Origin: Sphingopyxis sp. OPL5
GTDB lineage: Bacteria; Pseudomonadota; Alphaproteobacteria; Sphingomonadales; Sphingomonadaceae
Length of the DNA: 64,000 bases
NCBI RefSeq assembly: GCF_003797775.2
Contig: NZ_CP060725.1
Location: 3,342,001-3,406,000 of the forward strand
Direction: 5' to 3'
In this document: positions 28,505 to 39,236 of the stretch, piece by piece
Layout of the letters: the number at the start of each line of letters is the position of its first letter
Position numbering within the stretch: the first letter of the stretch is position 1
Notes under the pieces: model-generated
The model's input: the letters and a program-made list of their open reading frames with translations, nothing else
The model's database searches: none
Told to the model about the DNA's origin: nothing
Made by a program: the position numbers and the translations under genes

Positions 28505-30088
28505 CTAGTCGCCGCGCTGGAGCGTCATCGCCAGTTCCTCGACGTCGAGGTCGCGCTCCAGTTCGTGGAGAACCTCGTCCTCGATCAGCCCGGCGCGGTG
28601 GATGCGGATCAGTTCGGCGCGGCCCGCCGCGATGGCCTGAAGCAGCACGTCGAAATGCGCCCGCAAGCCGTCCATCGTCGTGCTGGCATCGGCTTCGTAG
28701 CGCTCCATGAAATTCATCCGTTTGCGATGCTCCTCGAGCATCATCGGATGGATGAGGGTGCCGTCCTCGTCATAGGCGAGTTTCTCGATCACCGCGAAGC
28801 GCGCGCGTGCCATCGCGGCTTCGGCGGCGGGCAACGCCATCTTGGCGGGCGGATCGACATCGACTGGTTTGACGCGGCGAATCAGCAGCCCGAGGCTCGA
28901 TCCCTGGACGACCACCGTCACGAAGATCACCGCGAAGGCGCAGATCAGCATCAGGTCGCGGCCCGGCATGGCCATCGGCAGCGTCAGCGGCACCGCCAGC
29001 GTCACGACGCCGCGCATCCCGGCCCAGCTCAGTACCGTCGCCTGCCGCCAGCCGAGCGGTCGCGCGCGTTCGAGGCCCACCCGGCGCGCGGCTTCCAGCA
29101 CTGCCTCCGACGCGAAGATCCAGACGAAGCGCGCGACGGTGACGGTCAGGACGACGCCGACCATCATGGTCACCCAGCTGCCCGGGATCGCGCCGATCCC
29201 GCCAATCCGCTCGATCGCGTCGCGCAGCGAAAAGCCGATCAGGATGAACACCAGCGCTTCGAGGACGAAGACCATGATCTGCCATCCCGAATTGGCGCGC
29301 AGGCGGACCGCGGCGGGCAGGATCTCATGCTGGTACCAGCCCATGGCGAGCCCCGCGGTGACCGTTGCGATCACGCCCGAGACATGGACGGTCTCGCCCG
29401 CGATATAGGCCGCCCAGCAGAGCAGGATCGTGATCAGCATGATCAGCATCGGATCGCTGAAGCGCTTCGCAAGGATGATCCAGCCCTTGGCGACTACGGC
29501 ACCGACGACCACGCCGCCGAGTGCGACGAAGGCGAAGCTCTGCACGGCGTCGCCGGCGTCGAAAACCCCGCTGAGCGTTGCCGCGACCGCGAAGCGGAAG
29601 AGGATCAGGCCGGTCGCGTCGTTGAGCAGGCTTTCGCCCTCGAGCAGCGCTTCGAGCCGGCGGGGAAGGTGGACGCCCTTGAGCACCGCGCGCGCCGACA
29701 CGGCATCAGGCGGCGAAACGATGGCGCCGAGCGCGAAACAGGCGGCCCACGGCAGCTCGGGTAGAATCCAGTGCGCGACCACGCCGACGACGAGGGTGGT
29801 GAAGACGACCGCACCCACCGCGAGCGACAGGATGCCGGGCAGATGGCGCCGGAAGCGCCCGAGCGCGGTGTAATAGGCGCCGTCCATCAGCAGCGGCGGC
29901 AGGAACAGCACGAGCGCGAGTTCGGGGTCGAGCGAAATATGTGGCAAGCCCGGAATGAAGGCCAGCGCACCGCCGCCCACAAGCAAAGCCGTTGCCGGCG
30001 GCCAGCGGAGCTTGAGCGCCAGCCAGTGCAGCACGATGACGAGGGCCAGGAGAGCGAGGACAAGTTCGAAGGCTTCGACGGCATGCAT
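28505..30088 (-). CDS. CPA1-family Na+/H+ antiporter
   Basis: 527 residues with about 12 TM helices in the first 400, then a cytoplasmic helical tail (AAEAAMARARFAVIEKLAYDEDGTLIHP...) of about 110 residues. The cation/proton antiporter signatures are LPPLLMDGAY, ALGAIVSPPDAVSARAVL (the conserved SPPD) and EGESLLNDATGLILFRFA (the ND pair of the transport site). It exchanges Na+ (or K+) for H+ and contributes to pH and salt homeostasis. It is monocistronic and divergent from the SDR operon across a 327-bp gap. Confidence 0.92.
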   Translation of the reverse strand: MHAVEAFELVLALLALVIVLHWLALKLRWPPATALLVGGGALAFIPGLPHISLDPELALVLFLPPLLMDGAYYTALGRFRRHLPGILSLAVGAVVFTTLVVGVVAHWILPELPWAACFALGAIVSPPDAVSARAVLKGVHLPRRLEALLEGESLLNDATGLILFRFAVAATLSGVFDAGDAVQSFAFVALGGVVVGAVVAKGWIILAKRFSDPMLIMLITILLCWAAYIAGETVHVSGVIATVTAGLAMGWYQHEILPAAVRLRANSGWQIMVFVLEALVFILIGFSLRDAIERIGGIGAIPGSWVTMMVGVVLTVTVARFVWIFASEAVLEAARRVGLERARPLGWRQATVLSWAGMRGVVTLAVPLTLPMAMPGRDLMLICAFAVIFVTVVVQGSSLGLLIRRVKPVDVDPPAKMALPAAEAAMARARFAVIEKLAYDEDGTLIHPMMLEEHRKRMNFMERYEADASTTMDGLRAHFDVLLQAIAAGRAELIRIHRAGLIEDEVLHELERDLDVEELAMTLQRGD

Positions 30089-30415
30089 CGTTTCAGCTCC
30101 GATGCCCGGCGATGCCGAAAGAAGATGTCATGCCGAGCCCCCGCATTTTTTAGCCAGATACGGCACCGCTTCTGACGCCGTTTGCCGCCGCGATCAATGC
30201 TCTGGCGTGAAAGGGGGCAAAGAGGAACCTTTATCCCCCGTCCGCCGCGCTTGGCAGCCGCGACGGGGGAAAGGTTGTGTGTGCACAAGAGGAACATTAG
30301 GGGAACAAATGGACTCTGTCAACTCCTCTTGTCGTTACGGCGGCCATTGGTTCGACTGGTTGACGTAAACGTCAATTGGCGCCAAGGCCGGATCGTTCAA
30401 CGAAAGGGAGAGACG
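30089..30415. other. 327-bp divergent intergenic region
   Basis: This separates the antiporter (minus) from the SDR operon (plus). No gene of its own is supported; frames across it are short and lack ribosome-binding sites. The only structured element found is the 16-bp palindrome at 30360-30375, near the SDR start, described separately. Confidence 0.6.
30360..30375 (+). promoter_or_regulatory. 16-bp palindromic operator, LiuR-like
   Basis: TTGACGT (30360-30366) and ACGTCAA (30369-30375) are exact reverse complements around AA, 41 bp before the SDR start codon. The pattern TT.ACGTAAACGT.AA resembles, from memory, the operators of MerR-family LiuR regulators of branched-chain acyl-CoA catabolism, which suits the acyl-CoA genes that follow. 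Assignment to LiuR is inference. Confidence 0.6.
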
Positions 30416-31192
30416 ATGGCGGAGCAACCCAAGTTCGACCTGACGGGCCGCGTCGCGCTCGTCACCGGGGCCTCGTCGGGGCTGGGTGCGGGTTTCGCGA
30501 GGGTGCTCGCCGCGTCGGGCGCGAAGGTCGTGCTCGCCGCGCGCCGCGCCGACAAGCTCGCCGAGCAAGTCGCGGCGATCGAGGCTGCGGGAGGGCAGGC
30601 GATAGCGGTGTCGATGGACGTCACCGACGAAGCCTCGACTATTGCCGCCTATGATGCCGCAGAGGCCGCGTTCGGCACGGTCGACACGATCGTCGCCAAT
30701 GCCGGGGTCGCCACCGAGAAGATGGCCTTTGGGCTGTCGGTCGACGACGTCGATTTCCTGCTCGCGGCCAATGTTCGCGGCGTTTTCCTGACTGCGACCG
30801 AGGGCGCCAAGCGGCTCGACAAGGCGGGGGCCCGCGAGAAGCAGCATGGTCGCATCGTCCTGATCGGATCGATCACCGCCGAGAAGGTGTTTCCCGCGAC
30901 CTCGGTCTATGGCGCGACCAAGGCGGCGGTGCGCCACCTCGGCAAGGCGCTGGCGCGCGAATGGGCGCGGCGCGGAATCAGCGTCAATGTCATCCAACCG
31001 GGCTATTTCGAATCCGAAATGACCGCTGAACTGTTCGACAGCGATGTCGGCGCGCAGATGGTGAAGAGCTTTCCGCGCCAGCGCATGCGTCCCGCTACCG
31101 ACCTTCATACGCCGTTGCTCATGCTCTGCTCCGACGCGGCGCTCGGCATTACCGGCAGCGTGATCACCGTCGACGATGGGCAGACGCTGTGA
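30416..31192 (+). CDS. short-chain dehydrogenase/reductase
   Basis: 258 residues from the ATG at 30416, which has AAAGGGAG before it; the frame is open from 30182 but that part is non-coding. NAD(P)-binding Rossmann motif TGASSGLG (17-24), NAG (95-97), and catalytic Ser152, Tyr165 and Lys169 (SVYGATK). A hydroxyacyl-CoA or hydroxyacid oxidation role is likely, given the enoyl-CoA hydratase coupled to it. Its TGA overlaps the next gene's GTG (GTGA). Confidence 0.9.
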   Translation: MAEQPKFDLTGRVALVTGASSGLGAGFARVLAASGAKVVLAARRADKLAEQVAAIEAAGGQAIAVSMDVTDEASTIAAYDAAEAAFGTVDTIVANAGVATEKMAFGLSVDDVDFLLAANVRGVFLTATEGAKRLDKAGAREKQHGRIVLIGSITAEKVFPATSVYGATKAAVRHLGKALAREWARRGISVNVIQPGYFESEMTAELFDSDVGAQMVKSFPRQRMRPATDLHTPLLMLCSDAALGITGSVITVDDGQTL

Positions 31193-31977
31193 GCGAGCTG
31201 CTGATCGAGACGCGTGGGCAGGTGGAGATCGCGACGCTCAACCGGCCCGATCGGCTGAACGCGCTCAGCGAAGGGCTGGTCGACGAACTCAACGCCTATT
31301 TCGGCGGCCTCGCCGATCGCAAGGAGGTGCGCGTCGTCATCCTGCGTGGGGCTGGGCGCGGTTTCTGTGCCGGGCTCGACATCCAGGAGGATCGGACGAC
31401 CGACGAGACGCCGGTGCTGCGCACGCTGCGCACCCAGACGAGCATCGGCAACATCTATCGCAAGATGCGCGCCTGTCCGCAGCCGATCATCGCATTGGGC
31501 CATGGCGCCGCGGCGGGCGGCGGGCTGTCGCTGCTGCTCGCCTCGGACGTGCGCTATGGGACGCCCAGCTTCCGTTGCAACGCCGCCTATATCCGCATCG
31601 GGCTTGGCGGCTGCGACATGGCGTCGAGCTATTTCCTGCCGCGGCTCGTCGGGGCGAGTCTGGCGGCGGAGATGATCCTGACCGGGCGTTTCATCGATGC
31701 CGAGCGGGCTTTGCGCGCCGGGCTGATCAGCGAGATCGTCGAGGAAGAGGCGCTGCTCGACCGCGGCCTCGCGCTCGCCGACGAGATGCTGGCGACCGCG
31801 CCCTGGGGGCTGCGGCTTTCGAAACAGGCGCTCAATCTCAACATTGACGCGCAGAGCCTCGACGCCGCGATGGCGATCGAGGACCGGCAGCAGGTGATCC
31901 TGTCGGCGACCGAGGATCATAAGGAAGCGCTCGCCGCCTTCCTCGGCAAGCGTCCCCCGGAATATAGCGAACAGTGA
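31189..31977 (+). CDS. enoyl-CoA hydratase/isomerase family protein
   Basis: 262 residues, GTG start at 31189 overlapping the SDR stop. Crotonase fold: AGRGFCAGLDIQE (oxyanion-hole loop), GHGAAAGGGLSLLLASDVRYG, and IRIGLGGCDMASSYFLPRLVG. In the last motif the position where hydratases carry the second catalytic Glu appears to be Asp, so the reaction may not be a simple hydration. It sits between an SDR and a lactonase-like gene in a coupled operon, which suggests an acyl-CoA degradation step. Confidence 0.85.
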   Translation: MSELLIETRGQVEIATLNRPDRLNALSEGLVDELNAYFGGLADRKEVRVVILRGAGRGFCAGLDIQEDRTTDETPVLRTLRTQTSIGNIYRKMRACPQPIIALGHGAAAGGGLSLLLASDVRYGTPSFRCNAAYIRIGLGGCDMASSYFLPRLVGASLAAEMILTGRFIDAERALRAGLISEIVEEEALLDRGLALADEMLATAPWGLRLSKQALNLNIDAQSLDAAMAIEDRQQVILSATEDHKEALAAFLGKRPPEYSEQ

Positions 31978-32732
31978 CCGGCACGCTCACCCTTTATGCC
32001 TTCAACACTGGCTGGTTCCAGTGCCGCCCGGGCTATTTCATCGAGGGCGAGGAGGGCGATTATCTCAAGGGGCCGGTTCCCTCTTATCTGATCGACCATC
32101 CGAAGGGCCGCGCGCTGTTCGATAGCGGCATGGGGGTGCGCTATCGCCGCACGCTCGAAACCGCGCTGCCGCCGAACAAGTTCGGGCTGCAATTTTTCGA
32201 GGGGCAGGAGATCGCGGCGCGGCTGAAAAGCATCGACGTCGACCCCGGCAGCATCGACTATGTCATCAACTCGCACCTCCACATCGACCATTGCGGCGGC
32301 AATGCCAGCCTGCCCAATGCGACGGTGATCGTGCAGTCGCGCGAACTCGCGGCCGCGCAGGCGACCGAGGAGGCGGGGCTGTACGAGGCGCTCGATTATG
32401 CCACCGGCCAGCCGGTGAAGGCGATCGACGGCGAGTGCGACCTGTTCGGCGACGGCAGCGTGCGGATCGTGCCGACCTATGGCCACACACCGGGGCACCA
32501 GAGCGTGATCGTCAAGCTGCCGAGCGGACGCGAGGTGCTGCTCGCGGCGGACTGCTGCTACACCGAACGCAACCTCGACCTGATGGTGCTGCAAAAAGCG
32601 GTGGTCGACCGCGAGGCGGGGATGCGAACGATGGCGTTTTTGCAGCAGCAGCGGGTAGCGGGGACGCAGATCCTGTTCGGCCACGACGGGCGCCAATGGG
32701 CGAGCGTCGAGGAGGGCAAGGCGATCGGGTGA
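31974..32732 (+). CDS. MBL-fold hydrolase, N-acyl-homoserine-lactonase family
   Basis: 252 residues, GTG start at 31974 overlapping the previous stop. The zinc-binding motif SHLHIDHCGG is followed by PTYGHTPGHQSV, LLAADCCY and a C-terminal FGHD His, the pattern of AiiA/AttM-type lactonases. Its substrate could be an acyl-homoserine lactone or another lactone or thioester made in the pathway. That it is the last gene of an SDR-hydratase operon favours a metabolic lactone over quorum quenching, but this is open. Confidence 0.85.
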   Translation: MTGTLTLYAFNTGWFQCRPGYFIEGEEGDYLKGPVPSYLIDHPKGRALFDSGMGVRYRRTLETALPPNKFGLQFFEGQEIAARLKSIDVDPGSIDYVINSHLHIDHCGGNASLPNATVIVQSRELAAAQATEEAGLYEALDYATGQPVKAIDGECDLFGDGSVRIVPTYGHTPGHQSVIVKLPSGREVLLAADCCYTERNLDLMVLQKAVVDREAGMRTMAFLQQQRVAGTQILFGHDGRQWASVEEGKAIG

Positions 32733-32736
32733 TGCC

Positions 32737-32761
32737 GATCCTCCCCGTTCCGGGGAGGATC
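32737..32761. terminator. bidirectional hairpin between converging operons
   Basis: A 10-bp perfect stem (GATCCTCCCC at 32737-32746, GGGGAGGATC at 32752-32761) closes a five-base loop. It fills the whole 29-bp gap between the lactonase stop and the stop of the opposing hydratase. Confidence 0.8.
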
Positions 32762-33490
32762 CTAAAACTGCTTCGCCACCCGTTCGGCGAAATCGGGCGC
32801 CACCCCGGCGCTGTTGAACACCTCATGCGCCAGTCCGGCAGCCAGCGGCAAATCCGCCTGTTCGCGATAGAGCTTCTTGTACGCAAAGACGCTGTGCCGC
32901 GATTGGCCGGCAATCGCCTCGGCCAGCGTCCGCGTCGTCGCCTCCAGATCGGCATCGGCGACGCAATGATTGGCGAGGCCGATGCGCGCGGCCTCGGCGC
33001 CGCTCACCGGCAGGCCGGTGAAGCTCATCTCGCGTGCCTTCCAGGCGCCGACCCGGCGGGGGAGGCGCTGGCTCATGCCCCAGATCGGTACCAGCCCAAA
33101 TTTGCCGTGCGTATCGGCGAAATGCGCGCTTGCGCCCGCGACGATGATGTCGCCGGCGAGCGCGAGCTCGAGGCCGCCGGTGAAGCAGCCACCCTGCACC
33201 GCGACGATCAGCGGTTGCGGCAGATCGGCCAGCTTCGTGACGATCGACGCCTGATAATGCGGACGGGGCGCTTGCAGCCCGCGCTCCTTGAGGTCGTTGC
33301 CCGCGCAGAACACCGGGCCGTCGGCGCGCAACACCACCGCGCCGATTGCATCGCCCGCGGCGGCAATCGCGTCGGCATGGGCGTCGAGTTCGCCCCACAG
33401 CGCAAGGTTGAGCGCGTTGCGCTTTGTCGCGCGGTTGAGCGTCAGGGTCGCGACGCCGTCCCTGTCCTCGCGCAAGACCAGTTCGTTCAT
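32762..33490 (-). CDS. enoyl-CoA hydratase/isomerase family protein
   Basis: 242 residues, a second crotonase-fold protein. DGPVFCAGNDLKERG forms the oxyanion-hole region, and AVQGGCFTGGLELALAGDIIVAG and LVPIWGMSQRLPRRVGAWKAREM follow. The canonical Glu pair is not clear here either: the second site reads PIWGMSQ. It overlaps the upstream dehydratase gene by 4 bp, so the two act in one pathway, and it faces the SDR operon. Confidence 0.85.
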   Translation of the reverse strand: MNELVLREDRDGVATLTLNRATKRNALNLALWGELDAHADAIAAAGDAIGAVVLRADGPVFCAGNDLKERGLQAPRPHYQASIVTKLADLPQPLIVAVQGGCFTGGLELALAGDIIVAGASAHFADTHGKFGLVPIWGMSQRLPRRVGAWKAREMSFTGLPVSGAEAARIGLANHCVADADLEATTRTLAEAIAGQSRHSVFAYKKLYREQADLPLAAGLAHEVFNSAGVAPDFAERVAKQF

Positions 33491-34332
33491 GCCTTCGCCT
33501 CCGCCGCCATGATGGTTCGTCCATCGGACCCGATCGCCGCCATTTCCCAGCCGCCATCCTTCGCGCGCCCGACGAGGTGCATCGGTTCACCGACAAAGGC
33601 CGGTGCCTGCGCGCGCATCGTGAACGCCGTCAGCGCGTTGGCCCCCAGTTCGCGCTGCGCGAGGTCGAGCAGCAAGGTCGCGGTCAGCGGTCCGTGGACG
33701 ACGAGGCCGCGATAGCCTTCCTCATCGCGGGCATAGGGCAGGTCGTAATGGATGCGGTGGCTGTTGAAGGTCAGCGCCGAATAGCGGAACAGCATCGCCT
33801 CGTTGGGCACCAGGTCGCGCCGCCATGTCCAGTCTGACAGATCGGGCGCGTTCGTCGATACTGGCGTGGGCGCGGGGGCTGCGGTGGGCGCGGGGGCGCG
33901 GAAGACGATCGTCTGGCGCTCGCTTACCGCCAGCACGCCGTCGGCGCGCGTTTCATGCTCGACCTCGGCAAAGACGAGTTGGCCGGTCGCGCCGCTCTTC
34001 TCCCTGATCGCCGCGAGCATCGAGGTCCGCGCGATCGCGGCGCCGGCCGCGATCGGGGCATGGAAGCGCACGTCGCTCGCCGCCCACATCCGGCGCGGCA
34101 ACGGGATCGGCGGCATGAAACTGTCGGGACTGTCCGCGCGCAGCGGGTGGCCGTCGGGGCCGAGCGTCGCGGTCGGCGCGTCGGGCAGGCACAGGCACCA
34201 ATGGATCGCCTGCGCGGCAACGTCGCCGGTCGCGTCGCTGTCGATCGTCGCGCGGAAGCGCGCGAGCGCGGCAGGCGTCAGCACATCCTGCTGCGTGATC
34301 CGGCGCCCGATCCATGCCGTCCAGTCCGCCAT
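33487..34332 (-). CDS. MaoC-like/HTD2-type acyl-CoA dehydratase
   Basis: 281 residues with two hotdog halves. The N-terminal one is FAS1-like (MPPIPLPRRMWAASDVRFHAPIAAG), the C-terminal one has the hydratase motif FRYSALTFNSHRIHYDLPYARDEEGYRGLVVHGPLTATLLLDL, with the Asn-His-Arg-Ile-His-Tyr-Asp run that gives the active site. Such proteins are annotated as mesaconyl-C4-CoA hydratase or HTD2 homologues. First gene of the minus-strand pair with the hydratase at 32762. Confidence 0.85.
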   Translation of the reverse strand: MADWTAWIGRRITQQDVLTPAALARFRATIDSDATGDVAAQAIHWCLCLPDAPTATLGPDGHPLRADSPDSFMPPIPLPRRMWAASDVRFHAPIAAGAAIARTSMLAAIREKSGATGQLVFAEVEHETRADGVLAVSERQTIVFRAPAPTAAPAPTPVSTNAPDLSDWTWRRDLVPNEAMLFRYSALTFNSHRIHYDLPYARDEEGYRGLVVHGPLTATLLLDLAQRELGANALTAFTMRAQAPAFVGEPMHLVGRAKDGGWEMAAIGSDGRTIMAAEAKA

Positions 34333-34567
34333 TCAAACCTCCCTGCCGCCTTGCGGTGCGGTTGCGGTAGGGCGTAATGCGGTGATCGAGAAGTCAAAAA
34401 TAGGTGGCCCGCGCGGCGCGCGCGAGATCGTCATCGCGGCGTCGACGACAATGAAGCGATGGTTTCCCCCGATGCTCCTGCCCGTGATGAGGCCCGGCGA
34501 CGGGCGATGGCGTGGCGGACCGAGCCTCGTGTGCGCCGCAACGCGAAAAACGGCAAAATCATACGAG

Positions 34568-34626
34568 AATACTATGCGACAGATTGTTTCGGTCTCTCGC
34601 ATTCAAACGCGCGCCTCTCCTATTTG
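34568..34626 (+). promoter_or_regulatory. kdp upstream box (copy C) and -10-like element; candidate KdpE site
   Basis: The 45-bp box 34568-34612 (CTATGCG, then TCTCG, then ATTC and AAACGC) aligns without gaps to copies at 42663 and 43083. A TATTTG hexamer (34621-34626) follows ten bases after the ACGC end. It stands about 110 bp before the first kdp leader ORF, within the 352-bp region 34333-34684, which is otherwise without genes. The leader then has two hairpins: 34647-34661 (GCCACG/CGTGGC) and 34661-34675 (CCAGC/GCTGG), the second touching the GGAG ribosome site. Confidence 0.6.
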
Positions 34627-34684
34627 AGGGTCCGCAGACGACTCGTGCCACGCCCCGTGGCCAGCGCCATGCTGGAGCAAACCC

Positions 34685-34768
34685 ATGCAGGACCTTCTCT
34701 GGATCGGCCTCATCCTCTGTCTGGTCGCGGCAAGCCTTGGCTATGCCCGCCTGTGCGACGACGCGTGA
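34685..34768 (+). CDS. 27-residue membrane microprotein ahead of kdpF
   Basis: ATG to TGA encodes MQDLLWIGLILCLVAASLGYA followed by RLCDDA: a single hydrophobic helix with a short polar tail holding Arg, Cys and Asp. GGAG stands eight bases before the ATG. It ends seven bases before kdpF, itself a one-helix peptide, so the operon opens with two microproteins in tandem. I recall similar peptides before kdpF in other bacteria. Role unknown; a second KdpF-like stabilising subunit is conceivable. Confidence 0.7.
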   Translation: MQDLLWIGLILCLVAASLGYARLCDDA

Positions 34769-34775
34769 AGGACGG

Positions 34776-34871
34776 ATGGCGATGACACTCGACCTCTGGC
34801 TCGCGGGCGCCACCGCGCTCGGTCTTCTTTTCTATCTCGTGGCCGTGCTCGCACGGCCCGAACGCTTCTAA
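34776..34871 (+). CDS. kdpF: KdpF subunit of the K+-transporting ATPase
   Basis: 31 residues ([19 protein letters not shown]..., ending VLARPERF). One transmembrane helix followed by the ARPERF tail typical of KdpF. It stabilises the KdpABC complex in the inner membrane. The ATG at 34776 has AAGGA upstream; ATG 34782 is an alternative. kdpA follows 13 bp later with a strong GGGAGG. Confidence 0.85.
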   Translation: MAMTLDLWLAGATALGLLFYLVAVLARPERF

Positions 34872-34884
34872 GGGAGGCGAACCC

Positions 34885-36588
34885 ATGACCTTTCAGGGAT
34901 GGTTTCTCATCGTCGCGTTCGTCGCGATCCTGCTCCTGCTCTGCAAGCCGATGGGCCAATGGCTGTTCGCGCTCTACGAGGGGCGCCGGACGCCACTGCA
35001 CCGCATATTCGGGCCGGTCGAAACCGGCTTTTACCGCCTGTCGGGTATCGACCCGAACGAGGAGCAGGGGTGGCGGCGCTACGCGATCCATATGCTGATC
35101 TTCAATGCGACGCTGCTGCTCTTCACCTATGCGATCCTGCGCCTGCAGGGCGTGCTGCCGCTCAATCCGCTCGGACATGACGGCACGAGCGCGGATCTCG
35201 CGTTCAACACGGCGATCAGTTTCACCGCCAACACCAACTGGCAGAGCTATGGCGGCGAGTCGACGATGTCGAACCTCAGTCAGATGCTTGGCCTTACCAT
35301 TCACAATTTCCTCTCGGCTGCGACGGGGATTGCGCTCGCTTTCGCGTTGTTTCGCGGCTTCGCGAGGCGCGAGATGAAAACGATCGGCAATTTCTGGGCC
35401 GATATGACGCGCGTGACGCTCTACCTGCTGCTGCCGCTCTGCGTTGCCATCGCGATCTTCTACATCGCGAGCGGCGTGCCACAGACACTGGCGGGTTCGG
35501 TCGACGTGACGACGCTCGAGGGCGCGAAGCAGACGCTCGCGCTGGGTCCGGTCGCCAGCCAGGAAGCGATCAAGATGCTCGGCACCAACGGCGGCGGCTT
35601 CTTCAACGCCAACAGCGCGCATCCGTTCGAGAACCCGACCGCACTCACCAACCTCGTCCAGATGCTCTCGATCTTCGCGATCGGGGTCGGGCTGACCTGG
35701 ACCTTCGGCCGCGCCGTGGGCAACCAGCGTCAGGGCTGGGCCATCCTCGCCGCGATGATGACGCTGTTCGTTGCTGGCACCGCCATCACCTATTGGCAGG
35801 AAGCCGCCGGCAACCCGATCCTTCACCAGCTTGGCGCCGCCGGCGGCAATATGGAAGGCAAGGAAGTTCGCTTCGGCATCGCGGCCTCGTCGCTCTTCTC
35901 GGTCGTCACCACCGCGGCGTCGTGCGGCGCGGTCAATGCGATGCACGACAGCTTCACCGCGCTCGGCGGGATGATCCCGCTGTTCAACATGCAGCTTGGC
36001 GAAGTCGTCATCGGCGGCGTTGGCGCGGGCATCTATGGCTTCCTGCTCTTTGCAATCCTCGCGATCTTCGTCGCGGGTCTGATGGTCGGGCGTACCCCCG
36101 AATATGTCGGCAAGAAGATCGAGGCGCGCGAGGTCAAGCTCGCGGTGCTCGCGATCGCGGTGCTGCCGCTGATCATACTCGGCTTCACCGCGATCGCGTC
36201 GGTCACCGAGGCGGGGCTGGCCGGGCCGCTCAACAAGGGGCCGCACGGCTTCTCGGAGATCCTCTACGCCTTCACCAGCGCGGTCGCGAACAACGGGTCG
36301 GCCTTTGCGGGCCTCACCGCCAACACGCCTTTCTATAATGGCATGCTGGGCGTCGCGATGTGGATCGGCCGTTTCTTCATCATCATCCCCATGCTGGCCA
36401 TCGCGGGCGGCCTGGCGGCGAAGAAATATACGCCCGAATCGGCGGGCAGCTTCCCCACCACGGGGCCGCTGTGGACGGGCTTGCTGATCGGCATCGTGCT
36501 GATCGTCGGCGGTCTGACCTTCCTGCCCAGCCTCGCGCTCGGTCCAATCGCCGATCATCTCGCGATGATCAACGGCCAGCTCTTTTAA
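34885..36588 (+). CDS. kdpA: potassium-transporting ATPase subunit KdpA
   Basis: 567 residues and about ten TM helices. It binds and conducts K+ through four selectivity-filter-like loops, of which [48 protein letters not shown] and [13 protein letters not shown] can be seen. Part of the high-affinity K+ pump KdpFABC in the inner membrane. Coding sequence is intact and followed by kdpB after 10 bp. Confidence 0.97.
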   Translation: MTFQGWFLIVAFVAILLLLCKPMGQWLFALYEGRRTPLHRIFGPVETGFYRLSGIDPNEEQGWRRYAIHMLIFNATLLLFTYAILRLQGVLPLNPLGHDGTSADLAFNTAISFTANTNWQSYGGESTMSNLSQMLGLTIHNFLSAATGIALAFALFRGFARREMKTIGNFWADMTRVTLYLLLPLCVAIAIFYIASGVPQTLAGSVDVTTLEGAKQTLALGPVASQEAIKMLGTNGGGFFNANSAHPFENPTALTNLVQMLSIFAIGVGLTWTFGRAVGNQRQGWAILAAMMTLFVAGTAITYWQEAAGNPILHQLGAAGGNMEGKEVRFGIAASSLFSVVTTAASCGAVNAMHDSFTALGGMIPLFNMQLGEVVIGGVGAGIYGFLLFAILAIFVAGLMVGRTPEYVGKKIEAREVKLAVLAIAVLPLIILGFTAIASVTEAGLAGPLNKGPHGFSEILYAFTSAVANNGSAFAGLTANTPFYNGMLGVAMWIGRFFIIIPMLAIAGGLAAKKYTPESAGSFPTTGPLWTGLLIGIVLIVGGLTFLPSLALGPIADHLAMINGQLF

Positions 36589-36598
36589 GGATCTGCAC

Positions 36599-38635
<2,037 letters not shown>

Positions 38636-38639
38636 GGAT

Positions 38640-39236
38640 ATGACAATGAACAAGGATTTCATCACCTCGCTGCGTCCGGCGCTCGTCATGACGCTGCTGT
38701 TCGCGCTGCTCCTCGGGCTCGCTTATCCGCTGGCGCTCACCGGTATCGGGCAGGCGCTCTTCCCCAATCAGGCGAACGGCAGCCTCGTGGAAGAGAAGGG
38801 CCGCGTGGTTGGCTCGACCGTTGTCGGCCAGGCCTTCACGTCGGAGCGCTATTTCAACACGCGGCCTTCCGCGGCGGGTGACGGCTATGACGGTCTGGCA
38901 TCGTCGGGGTCGAACCTCGGGCCGACGTCGCAGGCGCTCGTCGACCGGGTCAAGGGCGATGTCGAGAAACTGAAGGCCGCCGAACCCGGCAAAGCCGTTC
39001 CGTCCGACATGGTGACCGCATCGGGGTCGGGCCTCGATCCCGACATCACTCCCGAGGCGGCCTTCTATCAGGTCGATCGGGTGGCGCGGGCCCGCGGACT
39101 CACACCGGATGCCGTCCGCGGGCTGGTCGAACAGAGCGTTGACAAGCCGCTCCTCGGCATTCTCGGCGAGCCGCGGGTGAATGTGTTCGAGCTCAATCGA
39201 CGACTCGATGCTTTTGGCGCTAAACCCGCCGCGTGA
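38640..39236 (+). CDS. kdpC: potassium-transporting ATPase subunit KdpC
   Basis: 198 residues, one N-terminal TM and a periplasmic domain with the family blocks GSxxVGQ.F ([23 protein letters not shown]), SGSNLGP, and [21 protein letters not shown] (present as [18 protein letters not shown]). Acts as a stabilising and possibly K+-delivering subunit of KdpFABC. ATG 38640 or 38646 could be the start. Its TGA overlaps the GTG of kdpD. Confidence 0.95.
   Translation: MTMNKDFITSLRPALVMTLLFALLLGLAYPLALTGIGQALFPNQANGSLVEEKGRVVGSTVVGQAFTSERYFNTRPSAAGDGYDGLASSGSNLGPTSQALVDRVKGDVEKLKAAEPGKAVPSDMVTASGSGLDPDITPEAAFYQVDRVARARGLTPDAVRGLVEQSVDKPLLGILGEPRVNVFELNRRLDAFGAKPAA

Noticed and set aside
30182..30415. 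N-terminal extension of the SDR gene
   Set aside because: Lacks Rossmann-fold continuity and crosses the palindromic operator; ATG 30416 has AAAGGGAG.
31974..32732. Quorum-quenching lactonase with luxI/luxR neighbours
   Set aside because: No luxI or luxR homologue is present in the window, so only the fold, not the biological role, is claimed.
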